From assembly GCA_030770425.1 (NCBI GenBank), contig JASJFT010000103.1:62001-126000 (forward strand): 64,000 nt of DNA. The letters are read 5' to 3'. This document shows positions 35,231 through 46,801 of this stretch, piece after piece. The notes below the pieces were generated by a model. It saw only the letters and a program-made list of their open reading frames with translations. It was not told where the DNA came from and searched no databases. The number at the start of each line of letters is the position of its first letter. The stretch's first letter is position 1. The DNA is from Darksidea phi. Its lineage: Eukaryota; Ascomycota; Dothideomycetes; Pleosporales; Lentitheciaceae. The translations under genes and the position numbers were made by a program.

Positions 35231-38200
35231 AACCCTCATCACTCGCCCCTTTTGCCCGCACAGCTCCCTGCGCACATCTTGCCGCCTTCTGGAGAGCATC
35301 TCTTCATATCACATATTTTACGTTAACGACTGACGACGCAAGCCTTCGTTCGATCCCCCTCGCGAGCACTTCCGCGTCCACCCATCACGAACCGATAGAA
35401 ATCAACCCCTCCGTCTTGGGCATGGGAGCGGCGTTTTCAGCTTTGAGTGCAATGGAAGCATCTGGTCTTGCTGAGACCGCGGAGTTTTGGAGTGCATTTG
35501 GATTACGGGGCAAGGTCCAGGGTCTTGCGTGACGATGCATGCTGGAGACCATCTTTGCCATCTGCGCGTCATGGCTGGCAATATGAATGTTTGCGATGGA
35601 AAAAGTAGTGGTTCGTTACGCCTTCTCCCCAGATGCTGGCCTCTTCGGATTGTAGGCATGGCCTTATACCTCTCCAGTCAGCCTTTCTGCATTGTCTTTT
35701 TCAGCCCTTGCGGAACGAGTCGGTCTCCTTTGCCTCGAGCTTGGACCGAGGGCATGGATACCCGGCTTATTTATGTCTACATAGTGCGCATCATGAAAAA
35801 AGGCTAGATTTACGCATGCTCCTGATCACCTTTTGAAATCAAACTAGATGTAAACTACATAGCTTCCTTTTCTGGCCGACCCCTGAAAGCGCGCGTCAAC
35901 TGGCGCGGGCAGCCTAGCCTGCGCTATAATGTGTGTTGCACTAAATTTTCAGCAAGCCCGTGGATGTCACCCATCACTGTGGATTCTTCATCCGAAAGGC
36001 CTCCAACCCGCCAAGGTTGGAGGGCGGGAGATCAGCATCGGCTCCATGTCTTTGTGCAACGCAAAGCGACGCCTAGCTTTTGCGCCGCAATGGAACATTG
36101 CACGTCTTCCTCCCTCAAGCACAGAGCCACGGTCATCTCCCCATTTCTCGCTTTCAGCCCAGATACGAACAATGAATTCTACTGGTGTAAAAACTCTGGC
36201 CTTGGAACCGCTTCTGGTCATCCGCACCCCCAGCCGGATCCGAAATCCATGCCATAATTACGCATTTACTTTTGCCCCACGAGCTGGAGCATCATGTCCG
36301 TGTCCAGCTTTAGTTAGGGTCTGCGCTGCTATTTGCCTGTCCGCGTTTGGGGCGCTCGGGAAAGGAATGTGATTGATGTGCGTGGATGTGAGCGCGTGGC
36401 GTAGGCAACTTTATTGCTCTTGCTCGGGTCAACTTGGTGCCGCTTCTCTGCTGTGATCCCCCCGAGTGGCAGGGACGGCGAGGGTAGAGGGAAATCGTGC
36501 TGAATGCCATGCACGGGTAACAAATTGATATATATATATATGCTAAGAGGGCATCATCGGCCGTTATGTAGCCTTTAAAAGTTGCCAGCAAGGTCTGCGT
36601 AGCTGACTCCTTTAGCTGACTGGGCGCAGCAGCGCTAAAAGTAAAATAGTTCCAGCTATAGGTCGGAGGAAGCGAAGGGGTTGCGATCGTCATATCACGA
36701 GTTAGAGCTAGTTCCTATGGCGAAAGCAACTTGCCTCTACTATTCCTTCCCAGGTCGCTACTCTTCGTCTTCAGTCGAGGAAGCCATCTTCTTCCTACTC
36801 GTACTTCCTATACTTAGCTCCTCGTCTATAAAGTCTTGTCCGTGACACCCCTTCGAAGAGTAGCTCTATGGCGGCGCTCCTTGGCCCGTTATATCCGCTA
36901 CATCATGCTGTATATTAACATACATGACTATTACTCTACCTTTAATATACCTAGCTTGGAGCAGAGAATAGGTGCCAGGTCCTTCATCTTCCCAGATAGT
37001 CTCGTAAGATCGAACTCCAAGCTTGTAATCGTAGGACACGGTGCCCATACTAACGAGGTACATGCAACGAACTAATTACACCAGAGAATTGACGCCCGCT
37101 CACTCGTAGAGTACCATGTTGGACTTCCCCAGGAAAGTTGCGTTTGTGTACGTCTTACACTGCCTCGACGGGCAGGGCTAGGATGTTATTTGCAAAGCAG
37201 ATGGCACACCACGGTATACATCGATCAATCTTCCCACGATAGGACTGGGTCAGGTCAGAACATGTAGAGAGTGGAATGCCCTGGTGGCCTGGGCTAGAGA
37301 GTACATGGCGTGCTTTCACGGCGAAGACGGTGTTCGGGAAAGTATGGTGGATCGTTTCATGTGTTGTCCAGGTGGCTCGTAGCGGTTGTTGGATAGGGAA
37401 ATCCCTTAAGAACATCTAACTCTAATGCCGGGAATCAGTAGCTCGAGGAGTTATCGTCTTAAGGCTAAGCTCCACATCTCATATCATCTATGTATTTTGT
37501 ATTGAATGACAAATGAAATTTGCTGGCTGTGAGCATTCTCAACGTTAAAACAGTAGATCTAAAGACTCTAAATAGGGGAAAGTTTATTTACAATACCTTT
37601 TTTGCATGTCAAATGCTTTTCTTGGCTGCCATAGTATACGTAGAAAGCTTGCATAGTCTCTATGACTAAGGCGAGCGAAATCTGGATCTGTACATGCATA
37701 TAGTGAGGCATCGGAACGGCTCTACGCTTGTCATTTCTCGACAATGACTACGACGGAGGAGGGGGTGGCGTATCGATAATACTGCTCTGCGGCACGGCCG
37801 CAATTGCAATATCCGCTTGACCACATACCAGGCAAGACTATAGCAATACCGGAGAAAGCACATGCATTAGTGTTTGCCTTGCTGCACGGTTGCGGCACGG
37901 TCCGAACTAACGTGCATTACTCCGATTGAGTCCTGACGCAGGCTGCCACCGGATGAGAAAGGTGTAATTAGTCACGCGGCAAGACAGCATTTTATCACGA
38001 TACTGCCCGATGGCTTCCCATCTTTCCTGGCGCGGAAAAAATGCAGGACGAACCCTTTGCTCACACGCCGTTTGCTGGCCGCAATGCGGAGGCAATTGGC
38101 CACTAGGCCGGTCGACCTGAAGACACTCACGCCGATCGAGAACGCAATGCGGCAAGCAAGCTTGCCTGGCTACAAGTTATAGGAAGTTTTGCTTGAATCT

Positions 38201-38253
38201 GAACACATGGTAGGTTTTCGGGAGGCAGTTGAGCGTAATGTGCATCTACTGAC
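35231..38253. other. 3 kb accessory region without intact genes
   Basis: It begins with the RAS2 3' flank. From about 36400 the base composition becomes AT-rich (TA run at 36529-36541). Coding-like but broken blocks occur on the minus strand at 36700-37063 (a frame ending DFIDEELSIG ... STEDEE) and at 37155-37415 (86 codons). They are separated by stops and may be an eroded repeat or gene, but I cannot name them. Confidence 0.4.
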
Positions 38254-38606
38254 TCACTGTCCGTTCTGGGGCTCTTCATGACCAGTTTCTGCAAGACCTA
38301 TTAGCAGATTTTCCTTGCCCAAGGCGCAGCAATGGGGATAGGATTTGGCTGCATCTATCTACCGGCCCCGGCACTTGTTGCGATGCATTTCCAGAAACAT
38401 CAAGCCCTTGCTATGGAATGACCCTTGGTATTGTGGGATGCGGTGTTCTCGTTGCTGAACCCATAGCTGGGGTTATTCTTGGTGCGCAGGGCGGTGGATG
38501 GGTCGGACTTGTCGCCTGGTCTGCTTCGTTAATGATGGCCGCGTGTATCTTTATGACTGCGGCCAGAATCACGAAGGCTGGCAGCAAGATTCTTGTCAAG
38601 ATATGA
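38254..38606 (+). pseudogene. Inactivated MFS (monocarboxylate-type) transporter
   Basis: The first block (38254-38415) reads LGLFMTSFCKTY-stop-QIFLAQGAAMGIGFG then CIYLPAPALVAMHF and KHQALAM. This matches the TM3-TM5 region of fungal MCT-type MFS proteins except for a TAG at 38302-38304. Immediately after, in another frame, comes TLGIVGCGVLVAEPIAGVIL ... GLVAWSASLMMAACIFMTAARITKAG and a stop, matching the last two membrane helices and the basic C-terminal tail of the same family. The central half and the N-terminus are absent. This is a nonsense-mutated, internally deleted and frameshifted gene, assigned by eye from family knowledge. Confidence 0.6.
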
Positions 38607-38726
38607 GTGCAAATGCTCCGTTCTTGGTTGGAATGATTAGCATTCATAGTGGGCCAACAATGGCATTCTTTTTCACAGGCACAAGATGCTGCTCGATACT
38701 TGGTTAGACACCCAGCTTTCTTTGAT

Positions 38727-40334
38727 TCATTCGGCATCTACATCCAAACCGCTAGGAATCTCAGCTTCAATGATCCCGTCATGATCGAAATGCTCGTAGA
38801 GCTTGATGTTGCAGAATCCAGCGTCTTGCAAAAGCTTAGTCCACTGAGTCGCTGATCTTTCCATCCCTCCATTCAATGTCATCATGACAAGATCAAACCT
38901 CGCCTGGATCTCTGCAGCTCCAGTATTTGGCAGAATGAGTTCATGAATGAGAAGCTTTGAGTAACTCGGAACCATGGCTTTCCGAAGGCTTCGAAGAATT
39001 TGATGACAATACTTGTCCGACCAATCATGCAGGATGTGGTGGAGGAAATATCCCCGGGCCCCTAGGGAATTTGAATTAGACAATAACAATTTTGAAAGAA
39101 GGGAGGAAAGGTTTGGCTCACCCTTGACAGGTTGCTCGCTGAAAAAGTCGTGTGCCATCTTGGCGATTGCTGGTGCCAGCTCGGTGTCTGGGATCTGATC
39201 AAGTATGTGCGGTAGGTCTTGCAGCACCAATTCGCCCTGATAATGCTTCGGCGGCTTACCAAAGGCTTCCCGGAATGCATTCAAGTCGTGTCCCTTGCCA
39301 CCACCAACATCAACAAGAAGCGCAGAACCGCGCGATGCATCGAACCCATCAAGTAGACGTCCTTCAACGTCATACCATTCATGCCAGTATTCGCGTGCAC
39401 CCATGGTATTTCCCATGAAAAGATTGAAGTCGTGCGACAGTGAGGGAATGGATTGCAGGTACTCGAAGACGTTCAACTTCGTTTGATTCGCATACTGGAA
39501 AATGCCGTCGGTGGGCTCTACCGGCACTTTGTACTTGGTCTCGCGAAGAAAACTCGGCGCTTTGATCGCTGACGAGACGAGCGCATCGTATCTGTAGTGT
39601 AACGCATTAGTATCTCATTCCGATAGTAGCAGATATGTGTGCACATACACAAATCGATGACCGGCTGCGATCGGCGGACTCGTCATTGCTCGCGTTGTGT
39701 CATTTGCACCCCAGTCGTTTTCTCCTAGCTCTTCTACGAAGCCGGCGTCGGCGAGGAGCCGAAGAATTCGATCTGCGCTGAATGTGAGGCATGAAGCATC
39801 TAAAAGGATAAGGCATACGCACATATCAGGAGTTCATCGGCTCCAGTGAGAGTACCAAGTTCTTGTGAAGTTATGGACGTAGGTTTCGACGAGATGTGTT
39901 GGAAAAGCTTGAGATCGACCGCAACGCGTGCAGCAATGGATGTGAAGGGCTACAGCGCAAGTTAGCATCCATTGGAGGAATTGTTACTCTGGTCTCCCAC
40001 GTCCGCCCAAACAGCTTGTACAGCAGTATCTTTTCTAAAGTGTCAAGATCCTTGATCACAGCAAGAAAACTTGAGCGAGGATTTGAACTCTTGAAGATAC
40101 TCCTAGCTGTTTCGTCGGATGTGAGGGACTATCGCACACTTGTTAACTTACTTTGAAAACCAGGTCGGTTGCTCTATTGATAGGCCCTTCAAGTGCAGCC
40201 GTCAACTTCTTCGAAAGAACGAGTAGTTCCGCTTTAGATGCCGCGTCCTGCACTATGTTCTCCACATCGACGCTCTGTATTTTTGCGATGATAGGCGACA
40301 GCTCGCTCGCCAGGGTGGCCTTGGACTCATTCAT
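38727..40334 (-). CDS. SAM-dependent O-methyltransferase (COMT-like)
   Basis: Predicted 415 aa from exons 40334-40152, 39949-39819, 39777-39649, 39591-39122 and 39061-38727. The N-terminal dimerisation/winged-helix domain includes PFTSIAARVAVDLKLFQHIS and ADRILRLLADAGFVEE. The SAM loop is LLVDVGGGKGHDL, and the catalytic His lies in FLHHILHDWSDKY, followed by KLLIHELILPNTGAA. This is the Methyltransf_2 family, which methylates hydroxyls of phenolic or polyketide secondary metabolites. Intron 1 is 202 nt. The intron 39818-39778 is short (41 nt) and its donor (GTATGC) was chosen because it alone keeps frame. The 60-nt intron 39121-39062 is itself in frame, so the unspliced frame hides it; splicing gives PVKGARGYFLHHILHDW. 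With the adjacent reductase and the transporter relic it hints at a secondary-metabolism locus. Confidence 0.85.
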
Positions 40335-41058
40335 GATGTAAGATCAAAGAGTGTAAACAGGAAGAATCGATAGTCAAAGGATTGGAAGAACGAACAATTG
40401 CAGCGGTACTTAAAGACCCAAAGGTATTGCGGCGTAGAGTTCATGGGGCGTGGTACGACGCCGCAAACGCAGTGAGCCCAAATTGGGTCGTAGGAAGCAC
40501 CTTGCCGCGAACATGCATCAAGCGTGCCACATTGGCTTAGCAACCAATAGAAAATAGATTAAGAATCGGGCATGGCATGCCAATCCTTTTGATCCTTTAC
40601 ACTGTCAGCTACGTAGGCTACTGCGTATGACACTATTGTAACCCAAACCCCACCGACGATCAGCCCTACCTATGGTATGTCACATACGGAAGGAGTCGAA
40701 GCCCACTATGGGGACACGAATGGATGGTTTCTATCGAAGAATACAAACCCTCTCATTTTTCGTAACAGGAAGGATTGTTGTAACGCTGTTTTTGTCTGCC
40801 AAATCACGTTCGGGCATCGTATCGTTCCGTTTGTATGCACAGTTACATTACATCGTTGCTAAGACTTTGGATACGCAGGGCGCTGCTCTTGTACGCGCGC
40901 AATCTACGCAATTTGATTTGCCTACGTGATACTAAAAAGATTAAGAAACTATTCGCAGTTTGGGTTGCCTACGTGATACTAAAAGGATTAAGAAACTATT
41001 CGCAAATTTTTTATACTTTGCATTGGTCCAATCGCGTTCTCTTAAATGCTCCATATTT
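40335..41058. other. Intergenic with a 40-bp direct repeat
   Basis: About 0.7 kb, AT-rich toward the right. It holds the upstream region of the O-methyltransferase and the 3' flank of the reductase, both on the minus strand. Apart from the direct repeat at 40918-41004, nothing was found. Confidence 0.5.
40918..41004. repeat. Direct repeat, two 40-bp copies, 47-bp period
   Basis: Copy 1 is at 40918-40957 and copy 2 at 40965-41004. Both start TTGCCTACGTGATACTAAAA and end AAACTATTCGCA, with a single mismatch (A versus G). Seven bases separate them. The near identity suggests a recent local duplication. Confidence 0.9.
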
Positions 41059-42084
41059 CTACTCCTTATGATATCCGGCCTCTTCCAGTGCTGTCTCCAG
41101 GCTGGTCCATTCATCCTGGCCGAACACATCCCTCAATGCCTTCAAGGCACTTTCTGTTGGGAGTGAACTCTCGTCCAAGGCCAAGTCCGGCAAGTCACTG
41201 ATGAACTCCTTCTGAGGCCACAGTTTGCGGAAGATGGCGAGCACCGAGTTCCAGCTGTACGGCTCAGCAAAACCCCACAAGCGCTCGTTAGACGTCCCAG
41301 TGTCCACAAGTGCGGCGATATGCAGCTTCGCAGCGTCGCGTACGTCAATGAAGTACTGCGGTGGGATGCTCGAGAACCTCGTCAAATCGCCGTCGTAAAG
41401 AGCCTTTGCCCATCCACCCGTCGAAGGGTGTCCTTGCTTTTCGTACACCAGTGAAGGTCCGAAGTTGCAGCTTGGTAGGACCGTATTTAGTGTATAGTGA
41501 GGCTTCTCCTCTTGTACATACTTCCAAGCTGCCTTCTCCGCTTGCGCTTTTGCAGCAGCGTAAACGAACCACTGTTTGGCTGGATGCTCGAAAGATGGAT
41601 CCCAAGCAAGTCTAATGTACTCTTCGTTGTACGCATCTTTTGGGACCTTGCCTGTTGTGCCCCACGGAACAGCAGCCATGGAAGAAGATGTCAGTACCAC
41701 AGACTCTACGGAAGTTTCTGCTTGAGCGGCCTTGAGCGCCGTTAAGGTCTCCTCGATGGCCTGCGGGATGTACGGCTCCGGATTGGGGGAGAGCTGTGTG
41801 TTCAAAGCGATGTGAGCGATGCCAGCGACACCCTTAATAGCTGCCTCGAAGCCAATTTTGTCAGACACGTCGGCAAGTACGACCTGCGAATACTGTCCCC
41901 GACCGAACTCGGAGTCGAAATGCTCTTGCAGCCAGGCCGCCTTTTCGAGGGAGCGAACCGCGCCGCGTACTTTGTATCCGAGTGTGAGCGCTTCGTAAGC
42001 GACCCAGGAGCCAATATAGCCTGTTACGCCGGTCACAAGGATGGTGGCACCTTTTGGCAGGCGGGTGCTCGTAAGTGCAGCCAT
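41059..42084 (-). CDS. NAD(P)-dependent reductase (DFR/GRE2-like, extended SDR)
   Basis: Uninterrupted 341 aa frame. The Rossmann motif is TILVTGVTGYIGSWVAYEAL near residue 15. The catalytic SDR elements are VVLTSSSMAA (Ser) and the YxxxK motif VYAAAKAQAEKAAW near residue 175. YDGDLTRFSSIPPQYFIDVR and LHIAALVDTG are the substrate-domain blocks of aldehyde and ketone reductases of the dihydroflavonol-4-reductase/GRE2 type, which reduce carbonyls with NADPH. Many fungal secondary-metabolite clusters carry such enzymes. It has the same orientation as the O-methyltransferase, 0.7 kb away. The absence of introns contrasts with its neighbours. The C-terminus (ALEEAGYHKE) is complete. Confidence 0.88.
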   Translation of the reverse strand: MAALTSTRLPKGATILVTGVTGYIGSWVAYEALTLGYKVRGAVRSLEKAAWLQEHFDSEFGRGQYSQVVLADVSDKIGFEAAIKGVAGIAHIALNTQLSPNPEPYIPQAIEETLTALKAAQAETSVESVVLTSSSMAAVPWGTTGKVPKDAYNEEYIRLAWDPSFEHPAKQWFVYAAAKAQAEKAAWKYVQEEKPHYTLNTVLPSCNFGPSLVYEKQGHPSTGGWAKALYDGDLTRFSSIPPQYFIDVRDAAKLHIAALVDTGTSNERLWGFAEPYSWNSVLAIFRKLWPQKEFISDLPDLALDESSLPTESALKALRDVFGQDEWTSLETALEEAGYHKE

Positions 42085-43029
42085 TGTTGGGGGAGGTGTC
42101 GTTTGGTTGGCCGTTTAAAATACTGATCGTCGACTCAGCCTAATAGTCTGTGCTGAATATATACAGAGGATATTAATGTTGGAAGCGAGACGGTGTGAAG
42201 TGAGGATTGATTATCTCGATGTAGGTGAAGTGGGTTTGGGTTTGGGTGCTGTTGTCGAGGTGGTTATGCTTGTACTGCAGGCTAAGGGCGCGATTTATAC
42301 GCCTCCGTCCTACGCAATTGATTTATAGGCTTATGAATGTTAATTGGAAATTATATAATGGAAGGGAGAGGGTTAGAAATATCTATACACGCTGATTCAG
42401 TCGCTTCTGGCTAAATCTAATGTATGACGAAGAGTGAGATTTTCTATATCGGGATTGGTGAGCTCAGCTAGTTAATCTCGGCGAGGGCTGCGTGCTTGCG
42501 CATAAGCCAAAACTTTGTAATCAGCCCTGCAGTATTGCGCACGACATGTTTGCAGCTGCTAAGCGGCCGCGGCGGGTCCATGTCTCAGTCTCCCAACCAA
42601 AGCTACATATCTAACCAGGGCATTGCTTCTACATATGTGTGATACGTGTCCGTTAGACACGCCAACGTCGGTAATATATTCACGCAACTTTGCATCCTGT
42701 AAGTCAGAGACAATACACGTTGAATGTCGTCAATTTATGACCCAATGAGTGCGGTACTACTTGAGATCGTCTAGTGAGACTGCATAGAGGGCTGAAATGA
42801 TGACTGATGATGATTTTCGGGTTGTTGCAAGGATAACACACATCATAATCAGGGTAAGATCAGGTTAAAGCAGATGGAATCTCCCGTGGTCCAGCCAGCC
42901 GGGAGCGGGGTAGCTTCATCATCTTCCCCGCGTTTGATGACTGATGAAAGATTAGACGTGAGGTAGGAGATAACGAAACTAAACTCAAAATTATACGTAG
43001 CAGACGAAATCCTTGCTGCTTCGACATCA
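42085..43029. other. Divergent intergenic region
   Basis: About 0.95 kb between the reductase and the SSU1-like gene. It is moderately AT-rich and GGTTTGGG-like short repeats occur near 42235-42250. No gene was found. Confidence 0.45.
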
Positions 43030-44738
43030 ATGCTTAGATCAGATCTCGATTCATCGAAAATGTCAGACTCATCGTGTCGTGGCGACAGCAGTAACTGCCA
43101 GCATCATTTTCACGCTGAAGATCCCAGAAATCTGACCGGGAAAGGCCGAAAACAACTCGAACACAATCCAGAAGAAGGGAAGAGCAGCACTTCGGAAGCC
43201 CCTGGGGCCAATAGAAGTTTACAGGAAGCGCAACATGCTCAACAACCAAGCGGCACACAGGATGTTGGCTTTCGACGGATTATCCGGAATTTCACACCCT
43301 CGTACGTACAAACTCCCCTACTACCATGCCCCAAGAGCCAAGATTGATGTAATTTCGCGCTCCTGCAGCTGGTTTATCATTACCATGAGCACCGGAGTGC
43401 TATCGATCCTGCTCCACCAAGTACCGTACCATGCCCACTGGCTCGACATTATTTCCGACATTTTTTTCGTTCTCAACATCGCGTTGTTCCTACTCTTCAC
43501 CTTCATCTCGTCCCTAAGATACATCCTTTATCCTCAGGTGTTTCCAGCCGTGCTGCGACATCCCCACCAGAGCTTGTTTCTTGCGACATTTCCAATAGGG
43601 CTTGCAACCCTCATCAACATGATTGTATTGGTTTGCGTGCCGGCATGGGGTCAGCGCATGGCTATTCTTGCCTGGGTGCTATGGTGGATCGACAGTGTTT
43701 TGGCGCTGATCACCTGTTTCCATCTGACTTGGGTGATGTAGGTACTTGTTCAACGAGATGAACCCTGTCGAAAGCGCTTTTACATAGCCTGTATTTGACC
43801 TGTTTCGGCTGACAATGGCTACAGAATGTCAAACCGGCGAAGCGAGCTCGCAGAAATGACAGCGTTATACCTCATACCTATCGTAGCCGTTGTCATTGCC
43901 GCAACATCTGGAGGACTGGTTGCAAGAGTGTTGACGAATGATAGGCATCAATTATGGACACTCATAATCAGCTACGTCTTCTGGGGGGTTGGGACGCCGC
44001 TATCCTGGATCATCTTGACCCTGTACTTTTTGCGTATGACCGTACACCAGCCACTAGAGCGCGAGGTGATAGTATCGCTATTGCTCCCAATCGGTCCTCT
44101 TGGCCTGTCCGGTTTCTCGTACGTTGAGCAAGCCCCCGATTCTCAGCCTAGGTGGCTGCTAATTTCGCTCCAGATTGATTTTGCTTGGAAAGGTCGCGAG
44201 ACACAGCTTTCCACTAACCGGTGCAGTCCCTAATGTAGCCCATGCTGGCGACATTTTCTATCTTGTTGGCTTAGTGACCGGTATCATATTGTGGGGATTT
44301 GCGTTGGTTTGGTTCATTGTCGCTATTATCATGATAGCCACAGCAGTCTCCTTCCCCTTCAACATGGGGTGGTGGGGCTTTGTGTTCCCTATCGGTGAGT
44401 CTAAATCAACCGTCCTAACTCATGGGGTTTAGTGTGCTCATAACAGTGGTAGGTGTTTTCACACTATTGACAATTTCGATTGGTGAAGAATTTGACCTCA
44501 AGTTCTTTAAAATTCTCGCATGTGTGAGTCGCATCCTGGTACGCAATGAGTGCACAAAGAATCTTCAGTTGACATGTTGCAGGTCTTGACAGGGGTGTGC
44601 GTCGTGATGTGGCTTCTCATTGCCGCGAGAACGGTGAAGCGTGCCGCTAGTGGCAAGATGTTTTTTGCACCATGCTTGGGCACGGATCTATTTTTGAAGA
44701 GGGCTGAAGCAAAGGGGAAAAAGGTGGAAAGAGTGTGA
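43030..44738 (+). CDS. SSU1: SSU1-like TDT-family transporter (sulfite efflux/malate type)
   Basis: Predicted 460 aa integral membrane protein from six exons: 43030-43301, 43369-43737, 43825-44118, 44174-44394, 44453-44523 and 44583-44738. The hydrophilic N-terminus leads into the family signature FRRIIRNFTPSWFIITMSTG, created by splicing. About ten hydrophobic segments follow, including LWWIDSVLALITCFHLTWV, EMTALYLIPIVAVVIAATSG, IVSLLLPIGPLGLSGFS, and FNMGWWGFVFPIG joined to VFTLLTISIGEEF. These are typical of the Tellurite-resistance/Dicarboxylate transporter family: yeast Ssu1 (sulfite efflux) or S. pombe Mae1 (malate). Substrate choice is unproven; the pattern looks closer to SSU1. Each of five introns is 55-90 nt and frame-consistent. 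Met43060 is an alternative start. Confidence 0.85.
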
Positions 44739-45429
44739 TAGGTGGTTTGACAAGACTGGTTACGCGCATTTTCTACCTTCTCCTAGACGTCTTTCCTGGT
44801 CACGAATTCGCACACCTCTGGTAATAAAAACACAAGTTCTTTTAGAATCAGAAGGAGCAAGAAGATACGTGGACCTAGACTAAATCTGATAAGTGTACAG
44901 TGTAAGCGTCAATTGAAATTTCGCTCATACTTTTGAGTTAGTGCTCCTGTATGGACATTCGACTTCAGAAATAGGGGTGGCGCAGAAAGTGTTGAGGTCT
45001 ATGAAGTCGTTGATAGAACCAATGGCTTGGATGGTGCTATTCAAGTTGGTAATTATACAACAGACACTATCTAGGATGGAAATATATTCGAAGCTGAGAC
45101 TTGGGAAGATAATGCCTAACTCTCGAGGCCTCCCCCCCGCGCCCAAAAAGCCACTTTATTAGTGATGGGGACATTGAATGCTTTGGAAAATAGATATGAA
45201 ACTGCCTTACGTTAGCATCTAGCGCGGCAGGTCCAGCCTTTTAAGGCTTAGTGTAACGACAGCCCGCACTACACCCAAGTGCTTGTGCTGCCCATTTTCG
45301 CAATAGCCTACATGCAGCAATATTTGAACGCTCTGCGCGCTCCTCACGTGTACGAAAGACACGATTCGGAAGACGGCCTATAGGGGCTATAATTCAGAAG
45401 CGGGCACACGCATTCGCGAACGATCAGCC
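44739..45429. other. Intergenic, no gene seen
   Basis: About 0.7 kb between the transporter and the MYND gene. There are short reciprocal open frames at 44925-45162 on both strands without any domain. Confidence 0.45.
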
Positions 45430-45869
45430 ATGGCCTCGCAATCGGATGTCCACTGCACGACCCCAAGCACAAGTGGTACCCATTTCTGCCTTCCTCGACG
45501 ACGGAAAAATGATTCTAACTAGCCCGTACTAGAAGCGCCTGAAGCATCTTCCTCGTCACCACCCTCAACTCAATCTTCAGCAATATGCGCCCATTGCAGC
45601 GCATCCCCAGGAGCGCTCAAGCATTGCAACAAATGCCATAGCATATCCTACTGCACCAAGGACTGTCAAAAAGCGCATTTCAGAACGCACAAGAAAGAGT
45701 GCGCTGCACTTGCCCAGGCGTACATGAAGGCGCACGAGCCGAAGATGGCGAGTCGGGCACCGCCGAAGGTAGGAGATAGGAGTACGGGGTTCAAGAAGTG
45801 GCAGGTATGTGATTTGCTGGAACCGTGGTGCGGCTGCATGACGCTGATGACTTCTAGTTTGATACTTAG
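45430..45869 (+). CDS. MYND zinc-finger mini-protein
   Basis: Predicted 109 aa from exons 45430-45475, 45533-45804 and 45858-45869. A complete MYND finger occupies most of the protein: CAHC-x9-CNKCHSISYC-x3-CQKAHFRTHKKEC. It is followed by a basic segment ending GFKKWQFDT. MYND fingers bind proline-rich peptides in transcriptional co-regulators or accompany SET domains, but here nothing else is attached. The first intron has a competing acceptor: only the later AG (45531-45532) keeps frame. The last exon encodes just Phe-Asp-Thr and a stop. The short length could mean a true single-domain protein or an early stop in a longer ancestral one. Downstream I see no further MYND-gene coding sequence before the bS18m end at 46171. 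Confidence 0.7.
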
Positions 45870-46170
45870 AGCCGCTCGGTAATGGATTTTGAGAGCGATT
45901 TCGTCTGTTCCCGTAAAGAGTCGCCTGCTTTGGTCGAGCGTATCAATTAATCTTGGTGGACGTTGCAAAGGTATTGAACACAAATGTGAGTAGGAATCTG
46001 TTGGTGAAGCGGAGGCATGTGCGAGGAAGAATGGTGGAGGAATCATGGATGCAATCTTGGGTATGCAGTGAGGTTAACCCTCGAGTCGATACGGTCTGCG
46101 CGAAAGGGCAACGGTATCCAAATCATACATGCATTCTATACGCCGCCTGATCGTACACGTACTCGCCGCG

Positions 46171-46801
46171 CTACAGAAATCGTGCTGGTGAGCTCTTCTT
46201 CAACACCAATGGGTGTCGATGCACGCTGGGCATCAGGCCGAGGCCGATTGCCCGCCGTATCGCCTTTGCAACCTTGCGTTGGTTCTTCGGGCGCAGGCCC
46301 GTATCCTTGGAGTGCTTGATGCGGCCCATCTCGGTCATGTACTCGGACATGAGAGTGAAGTTCTACATGGTCAGCACATGGCGTACCAACCGGCGCCGGG
46401 CGGTGACGCACCTTGTACTCGTTGACGGGGTTGATGCCCAGACGATCAAAGGCGTCGCTCTGCGGCGTCTTGCGGCCTGTCTTCCACTTCTTCTGCTCGG
46501 CGCCCGACAGATCGTGCGGCGCGTAGACGTCGCCGGCGGCCCACCTGCGATGTATCTGCTTCTGGAAGCTTGTGCGTCGGGCGCTCTCTTGGACGCCGCG
46601 GGCATTGGTCCTTGCGTCCGGGAGGGTGTGGCCGGCCATGCGCGAGGCGAGCGACTGCTGCCTCTGTGCCGGCTGCGCGGTGGGTGCGCCGAGGATGTCA
46701 AGGACGCTTCGATTGCAATTGCGCGTACTCGTCGAGAGACATCGCGTGCAGGTGCGGCCTGGGGCGATGGGTGGGCGGAGGGGCAGGCGCATCAACGACA
46801 T
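46171..46801 (-). CDS. RSM18: Mitochondrial ribosomal protein bS18m
   Basis: Small-subunit mitoribosomal protein, predicted 193 aa from exons 46801-46412 and 46362-46171. The N-terminus is rich in Arg/Ser with few acids (MSLMRLPLRPPIAPGRTCTR), as expected for a mitochondrial presequence. The S18 core is built across the splice: PVNEYKNFTLMSEYMTEMGR, then IKHSKDTGLRPKNQRKVAKA and IRRAIGLGLMPSVHRHP, matching bacterial S18 (the YKN, TGL and Q-R-A-I-R-A signatures). The 49-nt intron has a GTGCGT donor. It is head-to-head with CIA84, 315 bp between start codons; both encode mitochondrial proteins. Confidence 0.9.
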
